A stretch of DNA of 64,000 nucleotides from Rhodopseudomonas sp. AAP120 (GCF_001295845.1 NZ_LJIC01000018.1:40180-104179), one strand, 5' to 3'. Positions 43,427 to 52,336 are shown, counted from the stretch's first letter. Numbers and translations are program-made. Notes: a model not told the origin generated them from the sequence alone.

Positions 43427-44167
43427 ATGAGCTTTCTCGAGATCAAGAACCTCAGCAAGAGCTTCGACAGCACGCCGGTGATCGTCGATTTCAGCATCGA
43501 GATCGTCGAGGCGACGCTGTGCTGCCTGGTCGGGCCCAACGGCGCCGGCAAGACCACCACGATGGACCTGATCACCGGCCGGCAGAAACCGACCTCCGGG
43601 CAGATCCTGTTCTGCAACGACGACATCACCGGGCTCGATGAGCACGAGATCGCGCGCCGCGGCATCGGTCGCAAATTCCAGGTCCCCGCCGTGTTCCGCG
43701 ATCTCACGGTGCGGCAGAATCTCGAAGTCGCCTACAGCAAGAGCACGAGCCCGATCAAGAACATGTTCCGCTTCCGCTCGTCCGGCTTCGCGCAAAAGCT
43801 CGACGAGGTCGCGGCACTCGCCGGCCTCACGGAGCGTCTCGGCGTCGAGGCCGGCATCCTGTCGCATGGCGAAACGCAGTGGCTCGAGATCGGCATGGTG
43901 CTGATGCAGGACCCGCGGCTGCTGCTGCTCGACGAGCCCGTCGCCGGCATGACCGAGGCCGAGATCGAGAAGACCGTGCAGATCTTCAAGGGCCTGAAGC
44001 AGACCAACACGCTGGTTGTGGTCGAGCACGACATGGCGTTCGTCCGCGAGATCGCCGATGTGGTCACGGTGATGCACATGGGCAGCCTGCTGGCGCACGG
44101 GCCGATCGCGGAGATCGAGGCCAACGCGCGCGTCCGCGAAGTCTATCTCGGCGATGCGGAGGCCTGA
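43427..44167 (+). CDS. ABC transporter ATP-binding protein, UrtD/LivG type
   Basis: A 246-aa ATPase. Walker A is GPNGAGKT near residue 36, the Q-loop region RKFQVPAVFRDLTV near 82, the signature SHGETQ near 145 (usually SGGQ), Walker B LLLDEP near 165 and the switch histidine VVEHDMAFV near 200. The SHGE signature form is common in UrtD proteins. It energises amide uptake together with the second ATPase, whose gene starts 2 bp later. Confidence 0.9.
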   Translation: MSFLEIKNLSKSFDSTPVIVDFSIEIVEATLCCLVGPNGAGKTTTMDLITGRQKPTSGQILFCNDDITGLDEHEIARRGIGRKFQVPAVFRDLTVRQNLEVAYSKSTSPIKNMFRFRSSGFAQKLDEVAALAGLTERLGVEAGILSHGETQWLEIGMVLMQDPRLLLLDEPVAGMTEAEIEKTVQIFKGLKQTNTLVVVEHDMAFVREIADVVTVMHMGSLLAHGPIAEIEANARVREVYLGDAEA

Positions 44168-44169
44168 CC

Positions 44170-44868
44170 ATGCTGCTCGCGATGGACAACGTCACCTCCT
44201 ATTACGGCAAGACGCCGATCCTGAAGGGCTTCTCCTTCGGCCTCGAACAGGGCAAGTGCCTGTGCGTGCTCGGCCGCAACGGTGTCGGCAAGACCACGCT
44301 GATGCGCACCATCATGGGGCTGACCGACCGCTCCACCGGAGCGATCGCCATCAACGGCGCGGACATCAGTGCGGCCCAGACCTACGACCGCGCCAAGCTC
44401 GGCATCGGCTACGTGCCGCAGGGCCGCGGCATTCTGTCCGAATTCACCGTGCGCGAGAACATCCTGCTCGGCACCTTCGCCAGGCCGGACAGCGACGGCC
44501 AGATTCCCGAGATCTGCCTGCGGCTGTTTCCGTATCTCAAGGCCAATCTCGATCGTCGCGCCGGTCTGCTGTCAGGCGGCCAGAAGCAGCAGCTCGCGAT
44601 CGCGCGAGCGCTCGCGGTCGATCCCAAAGTGCTGCTGCTCGACGAGCCGACCGAAGGCATTCAGCCCAACATCGTTCACGAAATCGGCGAGACGCTGATG
44701 ATGCTGAACAAGGAGCTCGGCATCACGCTGCTGCTCACCGAGCAGCACATCAAGGTCGCACGCCGGCTCGGCGATGATTTCCTGATGATCGACAACGGCC
44801 GCGTCGTCGCCACCGGCGCGATCGGCGAACTCGACGACGCGCTGATCCACAAGCACCTGACGATCTGA
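44170..44868 (+). CDS. ABC transporter ATP-binding protein, UrtE/LivF type
   Basis: A 232-aa ATPase from ATG 44170; the open frame begins earlier but overlaps the previous gene. Walker A is GRNGVGKT near residue 36, LivF-type GYVPQGRGILSEFTV near 80, signature LSGGQKQQ near 135, Walker B LLLDEPTEGIQPN near 155 and switch histidine LTEQHIKVA near 190. LTEQ followed by His is the usual UrtE/LivF form. It completes the five-component importer and is followed after 30 bp by the dimethylformamidase small-subunit gene. Confidence 0.92.
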   Translation: MLLAMDNVTSYYGKTPILKGFSFGLEQGKCLCVLGRNGVGKTTLMRTIMGLTDRSTGAIAINGADISAAQTYDRAKLGIGYVPQGRGILSEFTVRENILLGTFARPDSDGQIPEICLRLFPYLKANLDRRAGLLSGGQKQQLAIARALAVDPKVLLLDEPTEGIQPNIVHEIGETLMMLNKELGITLLLTEQHIKVARRLGDDFLMIDNGRVVATGAIGELDDALIHKHLTI

Positions 44869-44898
44869 TCGACAACAACCAACAGCAGGAGGATTACG

Positions 44899-45339
44899 AT
44901 GATTCCCATTCCTCGCAAGACCACCGCGGATGCCGAGCGGATGATGAAGGTGCACAAGGAGTGCATCGACTCGATGAAGGGCGTCGCCGGCAACAGCGTG
45001 CTGAAATGCGCGACGCCGGGCGATACCACCACGGTGACCGGCGGCATCCACGAGGACTTCCAGCTCAACCGCGTGCTGCTGCGCATGCGCGCGGCGCCCG
45101 CCAAGGGCAAGCTGGTGGTGGTCTGCACCAAGGTCGAAAAAGAATGGCGGATCGCGCGGCTCAGCGGCATCCGCGGCGTGCCGCCGGAGTTCGTCACCGA
45201 CAAGGTCTACGACAACGAGCAGGATCCGCAGCACGACATCTTCGTGATGCGGCTCGACGAATTCGCCGAGACCGACGGCTTCCCCGAGCACTTCCGCGAA
45301 GGCTGGAAGCGTCGCGATGATTTCTGGACCGTGACCTGA
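44899..45339 (+). CDS. dmfA1: N,N-dimethylformamidase small (alpha) subunit-like protein
   Basis: A 146-aa protein with a strong AGGAGGA ribosome site. Its C-terminal half (EKEWRIARLSGIRGVPPEFV, then a charged stretch and DIFVMRLDEFAE) resembles the small subunit of bacterial dimethylformamidase, about 130 aa in characterised enzymes. The N-terminal 40 residues (KVHKECIDSMKGVAGNSV) differ. The small subunit packs on the large catalytic subunit in an alpha-beta dimer of dimers. Its place directly before the large-subunit gene supports the call more than sequence alone does. Confidence 0.7.
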   Translation: MIPIPRKTTADAERMMKVHKECIDSMKGVAGNSVLKCATPGDTTTVTGGIHEDFQLNRVLLRMRAAPAKGKLVVVCTKVEKEWRIARLSGIRGVPPEFVTDKVYDNEQDPQHDIFVMRLDEFAETDGFPEHFREGWKRRDDFWTVT

Positions 45340-45387
45340 TCACCGCACAACGCCGTTAAGCGCTCGCACCCCTCCGAGGAAGCTGCC

Positions 45388-47787
45388 ATGAGTTGGATGA
45401 AGATTACCGGATACGCCGACAAGTTCAGCGCGCATCCCGGCGACACCATCAAGTTCTTCGTCAATTGCGACGGCCCCGCCGAGTATCGGGCCGAACTCGT
45501 CAAGATGATCCACGGCGACACCAACCCGCGCGGCCCCGGCTTCATCGAAGAGCCGATCAAGGCGGATTGCAACGGCACCTACAAGGGCGTCAAGCAGGAG
45601 ATCTATTCCGGCTCCTACGGCTTCATCGTCGACAAGCCGCAGTTCCAGGTCGAAAGCGTCACGCTGCAATGCTGGATCTGGCCGACAACGCCGAAGACGC
45701 ATCCGAAATACTGGAAGCACGGCGCGCAAGGACTCGTCACCAAGTGGCTGGACGGCAAGGGCTACGGCCTGTTCATCAACGAAGACGGCTGCGTCGAATT
45801 CCGCATCAACGACCAGGTGATCACCACCGGCGCGCCGGTGCGCGATCACGCCTGGCACTTCATCGCCGCCAGCTTCGATGGCGAGACCGGTGAGGCCGTG
45901 CTGTACCACGAGCCCCAGGTGGTCTATGCGCTCGATCCGGAGATCCCGCCGGTCACCAAGAAGCTGTCGACCAAGCTCGCCTATACGCCAGGCACGCCCA
46001 CGGTGGTCGCCGGCTATTGCGGCAGCATCACGGATGCGCCGGTCGCCAAGGCTTCGGTGCCGCCTGGCATCCTGATCAAGGGCCACTACAACGGCAAGAT
46101 CGACAGCCCTCGGATCTCCAGCAAGGCGCTGACCCGGCTCGAGATCGAGACGATGAAGCAGGGCGCGCAGCCGGGCTTGTCGGAACGGCGCAACTCCGGC
46201 CCGACCGGCAAGCTGTCCGAGACCATCGTCGCCGCCTGGGAATTCTCCGACGGCATCAACACCATCGTCGGCAAGGACAAGGGGCCATATCTGTTCGACC
46301 TGACCATCGTCAATTGCCCGACCCGGGCGATGACCGGCTACAACTGGCAGGGCCAGGTGTTCGATTGGAAGTCGGCGCCCGAGCAGTACGGCGCGATCCA
46401 TTTCCACGACGACGATATCGATGATGCGCGCTGGCAGACCAGCTTCGAGTGGAAAGTTCCGGAAGGTACCAGCAGCAAGTTCTACGCGGCGAAGCTGACC
46501 TCCAAGGACGGCGACGAGGACTACATCCCATTCTGGGTGGTGCCGCGCGTCGGCCAGGAGCAGTCCAAGATCGCCTTCATGGTGCCGACCATCAGCTACA
46601 TGGCCTACGCCAACGAGCACCTCGCCAACAACGCCGGCGGCGCCGAACTCCTCGTGTATCGCGTGCCGATCATGCAGCAGCAGAACATGTTCCTGTCGGA
46701 GCATCGCGAGTATGGCGGCTCGATTTACGACACCCACACCGATGGCAGCGGCCTCTGCCTGTCGTCGCGGCTGCGTCCGATCCTGAGCATCCGGCCGAAG
46801 TACGATCACTTCCTGGCGCAGGCGCCTTGGCAGTACCCGGCCGATCTGCACATGATCTACTGGCTGGAGAAAATGGGCTACCAATACGACGTCATCACCG
46901 ACGAGGACGTCACCTATGACGGCCTGGCCCGGCTGGAGAACTATAACGTCGTGATTTCCGGCTCGCATCCCGAGCACAACAGCGGCCCGCAGCTCGACGC
47001 CTTGCACAATTACATGCAGCGCGGCGGTCGCTTCATGTATATGGGCGCGGACGGCTGGTACTGGGTCCACTCCTATCATCCGGCCTACAACGACCGCGGC
47101 CGCGGCGTCGTCACCGAAATGCGGCGCTGCGAATCCGGCATCCGCACCTGGCGGGCCGATCCCGGTGAGTACTATCACCAGGGGACGGGCGAACTCGGCG
47201 GCATGTGGCGGTTCCGCGGACGCTATCTGCACACCATCGCCGGCACCGGCATGTCGTCGGAAGGCTTCGATATCTCGACCTACTATTCGCGCACGCCGGA
47301 GAGCAACGACGCCCGCGTGGCGTGGGCGTTCGAAGGCATCGACTACGACGAGAAGCTCGGCAATTTCGGCCTGGTCGGCGGCGGTGCGGCCGGCACCGAG
47401 CTCGACATCGTCGACACCATGCTGGGGAGCCCGCCGCACACGCTGGTGGTTGCCACCTCGGCGGGGCGTCACACCGAGGGCTATCTGCTGGTGATGGAAG
47501 ACTACGGCTTCAACCAGCAGGGCCTCGACGGCACCCAGCATCCGCGCGTCCGCTCCGACATCGCCTATCACGAGACGCCGAACGGCGGCGCGTCCTTCGC
47601 GTTCTCTTCGATCGCGTTCTGCGGCTCGCTGCCCTGGAACAACGGCGACAACAACATCTCCAAGCTGGTCGGCAACGTGCTGAACCGGTTCATGCAGGAC
47701 GGCCCGCTGCCGACGCCGAGCCCCGAAGCGATCGTGCATCGCGGCCGCGCCGACTATGACCAGCCGATGAACAAGGCGCGGAAGTAA
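45388..47787 (+). CDS. dmfA2: N,N-dimethylformamidase large (catalytic) subunit
   Basis: A 799-aa cytoplasmic protein (known large subunits are about 760 aa). Residues 1-70 form a beta-rich cap, about 75-240 a LamG/concanavalin-like domain (VTLQCWIWPTTPK, then WHFIAASFDGETGEAVLYHEP), and about 300-780 the DMFA2 C-terminal catalytic region with a Rossmann/GATase-like fold (MIYWLEKMGYQYDVITDEDV, VVISGSHPEHNSGPQLDALH, YMGADGWYWV). The family uses a mononuclear iron held by two tyrosines and a glutamate to split dimethylformamide into formate and dimethylamine; those ligands cannot be assigned with certainty here. N-methylformamide or a related amide is an alternative substrate. A terminator follows. 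Confidence 0.88.
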   Translation: MSWMKITGYADKFSAHPGDTIKFFVNCDGPAEYRAELVKMIHGDTNPRGPGFIEEPIKADCNGTYKGVKQEIYSGSYGFIVDKPQFQVESVTLQCWIWPTTPKTHPKYWKHGAQGLVTKWLDGKGYGLFINEDGCVEFRINDQVITTGAPVRDHAWHFIAASFDGETGEAVLYHEPQVVYALDPEIPPVTKKLSTKLAYTPGTPTVVAGYCGSITDAPVAKASVPPGILIKGHYNGKIDSPRISSKALTRLEIETMKQGAQPGLSERRNSGPTGKLSETIVAAWEFSDGINTIVGKDKGPYLFDLTIVNCPTRAMTGYNWQGQVFDWKSAPEQYGAIHFHDDDIDDARWQTSFEWKVPEGTSSKFYAAKLTSKDGDEDYIPFWVVPRVGQEQSKIAFMVPTISYMAYANEHLANNAGGAELLVYRVPIMQQQNMFLSEHREYGGSIYDTHTDGSGLCLSSRLRPILSIRPKYDHFLAQAPWQYPADLHMIYWLEKMGYQYDVITDEDVTYDGLARLENYNVVISGSHPEHNSGPQLDALHNYMQRGGRFMYMGADGWYWVHSYHPAYNDRGRGVVTEMRRCESGIRTWRADPGEYYHQGTGELGGMWRFRGRYLHTIAGTGMSSEGFDISTYYSRTPESNDARVAWAFEGIDYDEKLGNFGLVGGGAAGTELDIVDTMLGSPPHTLVVATSAGRHTEGYLLVMEDYGFNQQGLDGTQHPRVRSDIAYHETPNGGASFAFSSIAFCGSLPWNNGDNNISKLVGNVLNRFMQDGPLPTPSPEAIVHRGRADYDQPMNKARK

Positions 47788-47795
47788 CAGATCAG

Positions 47796-47831
47796 GGCGT
47801 CCGCCGCGAGGCGGGCGCCTTTCTCCCTTTG
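47796..47831 (+). terminator. Terminator-like hairpin after the DMFase large-subunit gene
   Basis: Stem GGCGTCCGCC with GGCGGGCGCC (one T-G pair) and a GCGA tetraloop, followed by TTTCTCCCTTT. It ends 11 bp before the Rieske-like gene, so that gene is expressed by readthrough or at a lower level. Confidence 0.6.
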
Positions 47832-47841
47832 CGAGGCGGCC

Positions 47842-48885
47842 ATGCTTGCACATCCGGACCTTGGCTTCGTCGACGGCGGCGTGGACTTCCTGCGCGCCGA
47901 TCTCTACGCCTCGTGCCGCACGCGGTTCGGCGTTGCCACCGCGCTGCCGCGGCAGGCCTACAGCTCTCTGGTGTTTCAGGAGCTCGAGAACGAAAAGGTG
48001 TGGACGCGCGACTGGGTTTGCGTCGGCACCGCCGTCGAGATCCCCGACACCGGCGATCTGTTGCCCTACACGGTCGGCAACCACGCCATCCACGTCCAGC
48101 GGCTCGCCGCCGGCGGGCTGATCGGCCGCTTCAACAAGGCGCAGCATGGTGGCTGCCGGCAGGTTCCGGCGCAGTGTCGCACCGGCCGCAAGACCAAATG
48201 TTCCTACACCTCCTGCGGCCACAGCCGCGACCGCGGCGTGATCGAGGGCGCCGTGCTGTCCGGCGAGATGACGCCGCAGGCCGGGCAATATCTCGGCGGC
48301 AATCCGGATCGCCTGCTGCCGATCAGCATCAAGCGGCTCGGGCCGTTCATCTACGTCAATATCGATCCGGCCCGCGGCGCGACCGCCGAGCTGCCGTCGG
48401 TCGAGGGGGCGATCGAGCGCAACGCCATCCGCGTCGCCGGCGACTGGCGTGATGTCGCGGCGAACTGGAAGCTCGCCGGCGCGGCGCTGGTCGACACCGC
48501 GCGCTCGCACGCCGACGGCGGCGGCGCCAGCAACTATGTCTCGGCCGAATGGCACTTTCCAAATCTGGTCATCATCAAGTCGCGCCGTGCGGCGCTGGCG
48601 ATCGTGCTGCAGCCGACCGGCTTCGATCAGGTATTGCTGCGGCTCTCGGTGTTCACCCACGAGCAGAGCGCCAGCGCGGCCTGCGACAGCCTGCTCGCGC
48701 TGGTGGAGCGCGCCGCTGCGACCGCCGTGACGGCGCAGGAGGAGATCGTCCGCCCCGCCACCTGCGACACCACCGAGGCGTCGCGCTCGGCGTGGAAGTT
48801 CAACCAGCATCTGATCGACCGCATCGCCGCGCAGCATCCGGTGTACTGGAACGCGCCGCTGATGCAGGCGCGGCTGGGGCGCTGA
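47842..48885 (+). CDS. Rieske-oxygenase alpha-subunit-like protein lacking metal ligands
   Basis: A 347-aa protein with the overall plan of aromatic-ring-hydroxylating oxygenase alpha subunits: SLVFQELENEKVWTRDWVCVG near residues 42-62 and VAANWKLAG near 206. The two Rieske binding motifs are altered: CxH is AQH (A100, H102) and CxxH is CSYT (C120, T123), leaving one Cys and one His of the usual four ligands. The mononuclear-iron motif is also broken: after NWK only D218 and H223 remain recognisable. Extra cysteines (C105, C112, C120, C125) cluster around the site. It cannot bind a standard 2Fe-2S cluster; a structural, regulatory or zinc-binding role is possible. Confidence 0.75.
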   Translation: MLAHPDLGFVDGGVDFLRADLYASCRTRFGVATALPRQAYSSLVFQELENEKVWTRDWVCVGTAVEIPDTGDLLPYTVGNHAIHVQRLAAGGLIGRFNKAQHGGCRQVPAQCRTGRKTKCSYTSCGHSRDRGVIEGAVLSGEMTPQAGQYLGGNPDRLLPISIKRLGPFIYVNIDPARGATAELPSVEGAIERNAIRVAGDWRDVAANWKLAGAALVDTARSHADGGGASNYVSAEWHFPNLVIIKSRRAALAIVLQPTGFDQVLLRLSVFTHEQSASAACDSLLALVERAAATAVTAQEEIVRPATCDTTEASRSAWKFNQHLIDRIAAQHPVYWNAPLMQARLGR

Positions 48886-48888
48886 GCC

Positions 48889-49194
48889 ATGGTGTTCAGC
48901 GTGCAGCAGGTGAAGTACGAGTTTCTCGCCTACATCAAGGAGTTCGATCCGATCTTCGCGAACTGGTATGTCGGCCTCGCGGACGAGCCGAAGCGCGCGC
49001 TGATGGATCAGCACGGCGTCCGGGATAGCGAAGATCCCTGGCTGTACAAGCAGCTCCTCACCAACCGCGCCGCCCGCACCGTGCAGGACTATTTCGTCGA
49101 GCACCTCGGCACGGCCGGCGCCCGTGATGCGCCGCAGACGGAGGAGTTCGACTGCGTGTATCTGTACAAGATCGCCGAACACACGCGCCCTTAG
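48889..49194 (+). CDS. 101-aa hypothetical protein of the DMFase locus
   Basis: A small soluble protein starting 3 bp after the Rieske-like gene, so translation is probably coupled. It is mainly helical and charged (YIKEFDPIFANWYVGLADEP, RDSEDPWLYKQLLTNRAART), with no membrane segment or known motif. The segment PWLYKQLL through DYFVEHLG faintly recalls the helical part of dimethylformamidase small subunits, so a second or alternative small subunit is conceivable. Function unknown. Confidence 0.6.
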   Translation: MVFSVQQVKYEFLAYIKEFDPIFANWYVGLADEPKRALMDQHGVRDSEDPWLYKQLLTNRAARTVQDYFVEHLGTAGARDAPQTEEFDCVYLYKIAEHTRP

Positions 49195-49260
49195 AGTGTC
49201 GGAAGTCCTTGCTGGCAACGCGGCGTGCGATGCCGTCGCAGGGATCCTGATGAGTTTCAA

Positions 49261-49341
49261 CGTCATTGCGAGCGCAGCGAAGCAATCCAGGATCAGTCCA
49301 CGGCGCTGGATTGCTTCGTCGCTTCGCTCCTCGCAATGACG
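49261..49341. repeat. Dispersed palindromic repeat, copy 5
   Basis: CGTCATTGCGAGCGCAGCG to CGCTCCTCGCAATGACGG with inner arms AGCAATCCAG and GGATTGCTTCG; 81 bp. It lies after the 101-aa gene and before the Sel1 gene and probably folds in the RNA between the two units. Confidence 0.9.
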
Positions 49342-49394
49342 GCTGAGCCGATGATGTTCCGTCGCAAATCTGTCGAGAACTGAGGAGAACCCCC

Positions 49395-50051
49395 ATGCAC
49401 GTGCAGGACGGCGAAAGCGCTTATCTCGCGAAGGATTTCGATCGCGCCAGGACGATCTGGGAGCCGCTGGCGGAGCAGGGCCATGCCGAGGCGGAAGCAT
49501 GGCTCGGCGCGCTGTATGCCAACGGGCTCGGCGTCGAGCGCGACGTCGCGCGCGCCTTCGCCTATTATCTCCGCTCCGCCGAACACGGCAACGCGCTCGC
49601 CGCCAACAATGTCGGGGCGATGTACGCCAAGGGAGAGGGCGTTGCCGCAGACCCAAAAAATGGCGCGGCGTGGTTTCTGCGCGCGGCCGAGACCGGCGAC
49701 GCGCTGGGGCAATTCAACTACGCGGTGGTGCTGACCAAGGGCATGGGCGTCGCGCCCAATCTCGCCGAGGCCGTGCGCTGGTATGCGCGCGCCGCGGAAG
49801 GCGGGCATTATCCGTCACAGGCCCGGCTCGGCTATTGCTACGCCAAGGGGTTGGGTACCAAGCCCGATGCGGTCGAGGCGTTCGTCTGGCTGACGCTGGC
49901 GAGCCGCCACGGCGTCGGCCTGGCGATGGCCGAGCTTGAAGAGCTGGTACGCGGCATGTCGGCGGAGCAAAAGGCGCAGGCGCAGCAGCGGCTCGCCGCA
50001 CGCGACCAGGCGATGCGCCGCGGGGCCGCCTCACAGGTTGCGGTCGGCTGA
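49395..50051 (+). CDS. Sel1-repeat (TPR-like) protein
   Basis: A 218-aa protein made of about four 36-residue Sel1 repeats: AEAEAWLGALYANGLGVERD, ALAANNVGAMYAKGEGVAAD, ALGQFNYAVVLTKGMGVAPN and YPSQARLGYCYAKGLGTKPD, each followed by an AxxWxxxAA-type helix. No signal peptide is seen, so it should be a cytoplasmic scaffold or adaptor. Its 3-prime end overlaps the convergent regulator gene by 21 bp. No catalytic activity is expected. Confidence 0.85.
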   Translation: MHVQDGESAYLAKDFDRARTIWEPLAEQGHAEAEAWLGALYANGLGVERDVARAFAYYLRSAEHGNALAANNVGAMYAKGEGVAADPKNGAAWFLRAAETGDALGQFNYAVVLTKGMGVAPNLAEAVRWYARAAEGGHYPSQARLGYCYAKGLGTKPDAVEAFVWLTLASRHGVGLAMAELEELVRGMSAEQKAQAQQRLAARDQAMRRGAASQVAVG

Positions 50052-50996
50052 CGGCGTGCGCGCAAAGCGCTGCTTGTAGACGCGCGAGAAGTGCGTCGGG
50101 CTGACGAAGCCACAATCGGTGCCGATCTGAGTCACCGGCAGCGACGTCTGTCGCAGCAGAATGCGCGCGCGCTGCAGGCGGATCGTCAGATAGTGCCGCT
50201 CGATGCTGGTGCCGAGATGCGCGGCGAACAGCCGTTCGAGCTGGCGTAGCGAGACCTTGGCGGCCCGCGCGATCTCGCCGCGGCCGGCGGGCTCGCGCAG
50301 CCGGCGCTCCATCAGTCCGATCGCCGCCGCCACCGCAGGGTGGCCGAGCCGGCCGCGGTCGCGCGTCGCCTGGCGCTGGCTGGCATCGCCGAGGCGGATG
50401 TTGGTCTGCAGGAACCAGTCGCTGACCTTCGATGCCAGTTCGGGGCCGTGGTCGCGCCGGATCAGCGCCTGCATCATGTCGAGCCCGGCGACGCCGCCGC
50501 CGCAGGTCAGCCGCTCGCGGTCGATCTCGAACAGGTTGCGGGTCAGATCGAGATGTGGAAACGCCTCGGCGAAGGCGGGCGCGTGCTCCCAATGAATGGT
50601 GCAACGATAGCCGTCCAGCACCTTGGCGCGCGCCAGGATGTAAGGGCCGCCCGAGATGCCGCCGATCGCGACGCCGCGCCGCGCCAGACCGCGCAACCAC
50701 GTCATCGTCCGGCGATCCGAAAATTTGGTGGGATTGCCGCCGGCGCAGATCAGCACGAGGTCGAAGTCCTGCGTCCCGTCGATCGCGCAGTCCGGCGTGA
50801 TCGACAGGCCGCTCGACGCGCCGATCGGCCGGCCATCGATCGAGACGTGAAACCATTGATACAGTGGCCTTGCCGAAATCGCGTTGGCGGCGCGCAGCGG
50901 CTCGACGGCAGACGCGAACGACATCAGCGCGAAGCCGTCGATCAGCAGGAAGCCGACGCGGGTGGGCCGGGTCGTCTCGGGCGGGGGGCGGGGCAA
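50031..50996 (-). CDS. GATase1-like AraC regulator (GlxA/GbdR type)
   Basis: A 321-aa protein. I chose the TTG at 50996, which has AGGAG 5 nt upstream; an ATG at 51080 would overlap the divergent operon start. Residues about 12-180 are a DJ-1/PfpI-like domain (RVGFLLIDGFALMSFASAVE; the elbow is GGISGGPYIL, with no cysteine, so it is a sensor rather than an enzyme). The C-terminal AraC part includes RGEIARAAKVSLRQLERLFA near 232 and VTQIGTDCGFVSPTHFSRVY near 285. GbdR/GlxA-type members activate methylated-amine or betaine catabolic genes. It diverges from the soxBDAG-type operon. Confidence 0.88.
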   Translation of the reverse strand: MPRPPPETTRPTRVGFLLIDGFALMSFASAVEPLRAANAISARPLYQWFHVSIDGRPIGASSGLSITPDCAIDGTQDFDLVLICAGGNPTKFSDRRTMTWLRGLARRGVAIGGISGGPYILARAKVLDGYRCTIHWEHAPAFAEAFPHLDLTRNLFEIDRERLTCGGGVAGLDMMQALIRRDHGPELASKVSDWFLQTNIRLGDASQRQATRDRGRLGHPAVAAAIGLMERRLREPAGRGEIARAAKVSLRQLERLFAAHLGTSIERHYLTIRLQRARILLRQTSLPVTQIGTDCGFVSPTHFSRVYKQRFARTPSADRNL

Positions 50997-51078
50997 TGGC
51001 GCTCCTGGACAAGTAGATGTCGCTTTCAGTCTAGTGCTGGATTTCGTCCCGCGCCACAGTGCCGGTGAAGGATCGCAC

Positions 51079-52329
51079 ATGCGCTATTCGCTGTTCTCGC
51101 TGCTCGCCAACACGCTCTCCGGCCATCGCAACTGGCAGCCGACCTGGCGCGATGCGGCGCCCAAGCCCGCTTATGACGTGGTGATCATCGGGGGCGGCGG
51201 CCACGGGCTGTCGACCGCGTATTATCTCGCCAGCCGCTACGGCGTCCGCAACGTTGCAGTGCTGGAGAAAGGCTGGATCGGCGGCGGCAATATGGGCCGC
51301 AACACCACCATCATCCGCTCCAATTATCTCTTGCCCGGCAACATCCCGTTGTACGAGCTGTCGATGAAGCTCTGGGAGGGGCTGGAGCAGGACTTCAACT
51401 ATAACGCGATGGTCAGCCAGCGCGGTGTGCTCAACTTGTATCACTCCGACGCCCAGCGCGACGCTTATGTCCGCCGCGGCAACGCGATGCGGCTGCACGG
51501 CGTCGATGCCGAATTGCTCGACCGCGAAGCCGTCCGCAAGCTGTATCCATTCCTGAACTTCGATCAGGCGCGCTTCCCGATCCAGGGCGGCCTGCTGCAG
51601 GCGCGCGGCGGGACGGCGCGGCATGACGCGGTCGCCTGGGGCTTTGCCCGTGGCGCGTCCGATCGCGGCGTCGACATCGTGCAGAATTGCGAAGTCACCG
51701 GCATCACCATCGTGAATGGCCGCGTCACAGGCGTCGAGACCACGCGCGGGCCGATTGCGGCTGGCAAGGTTGGCATCGCGGTCGCAGGCAGCAGCTCCAA
51801 GGTCGCCGCGATGGCGGGGATGCGGCTGCCGATCGAATCCTTCGTGCTGCAGGCGATGGTGTCGGAAGGGCTGAAACCGATCATTCCCGGCGTGATCACG
51901 TTCGGCGCCGGGCATTTTTACATCAGCCAGTCGGACAAAGGCGGGCTGGTGTTCGGCGGCGATCTCGACGGCTACAACAGCTACGCGCAGCGCGGCAATC
52001 TGCCGACCATCGAGGACATCTGCGAAGGTGGCATGGCGCTGATGCCGGCGATCGGCCGCGCCCGTATCCTGCGGACCTGGGCCGGCCTGGTCGACATGTC
52101 GATGGACGGCTCGCCGATCATCGATCGCACGCCGACGCAGGGCTTGTATCTCAACGCCGGCTGGAATTACGGGGGCTTCAAGGCGACGCCGGGCTCCGGC
52201 TTGGTGTTCGCGCATCTGATTGCACGCGACGAGCCGCATCCGGCCGCGACCGAACTGCGGCTCGATCGCTTCGCGCGCGGCGCGGTGATCGACGAAAAGG
52301 GCCAGGGTGCCCAACCGAATCTGCATTGA
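51079..52329 (+). CDS. mgdA: Sarcosine-oxidase beta-type subunit, probable N-methylglutamate dehydrogenase subunit A
   Basis: A 416-aa flavoprotein from ATG 51079 (AAGGA 8 nt upstream). The FAD-binding DVVIIGGGGHGLSTAYYLA lies near residues 33-51 and VLEKGWIGGGNMGRNTT near 60. ARHDAVAW near 190 corresponds to the region of the covalently FMN-bound histidine in heterotetrameric sarcosine oxidases, and YLNAGWNYGGFKATPGSG near 360 is the C-terminal FAD motif. It oxidises a secondary N-methyl amine. With mgsABC-gmaS in the same window the likely substrate is N-methylglutamate, but sarcosine cannot be excluded by sequence. First gene of five. Confidence 0.82.
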   Translation: MRYSLFSLLANTLSGHRNWQPTWRDAAPKPAYDVVIIGGGGHGLSTAYYLASRYGVRNVAVLEKGWIGGGNMGRNTTIIRSNYLLPGNIPLYELSMKLWEGLEQDFNYNAMVSQRGVLNLYHSDAQRDAYVRRGNAMRLHGVDAELLDREAVRKLYPFLNFDQARFPIQGGLLQARGGTARHDAVAWGFARGASDRGVDIVQNCEVTGITIVNGRVTGVETTRGPIAAGKVGIAVAGSSSKVAAMAGMRLPIESFVLQAMVSEGLKPIIPGVITFGAGHFYISQSDKGGLVFGGDLDGYNSYAQRGNLPTIEDICEGGMALMPAIGRARILRTWAGLVDMSMDGSPIIDRTPTQGLYLNAGWNYGGFKATPGSGLVFAHLIARDEPHPAATELRLDRFARGAVIDEKGQGAQPNLH

Positions 52330-52336
52330 GGGCGCC

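Noticed and set aside
45340..49656. Very long open frame (about 1,438 codons) on the minus strand
   Set aside because: It lies antisense to the DMFase, Rieske-like, 101-aa and part of the Sel1 genes, is rich in Arg, Gly, Ala and His with no domain, and is a by-product of high GC at third codon positions.
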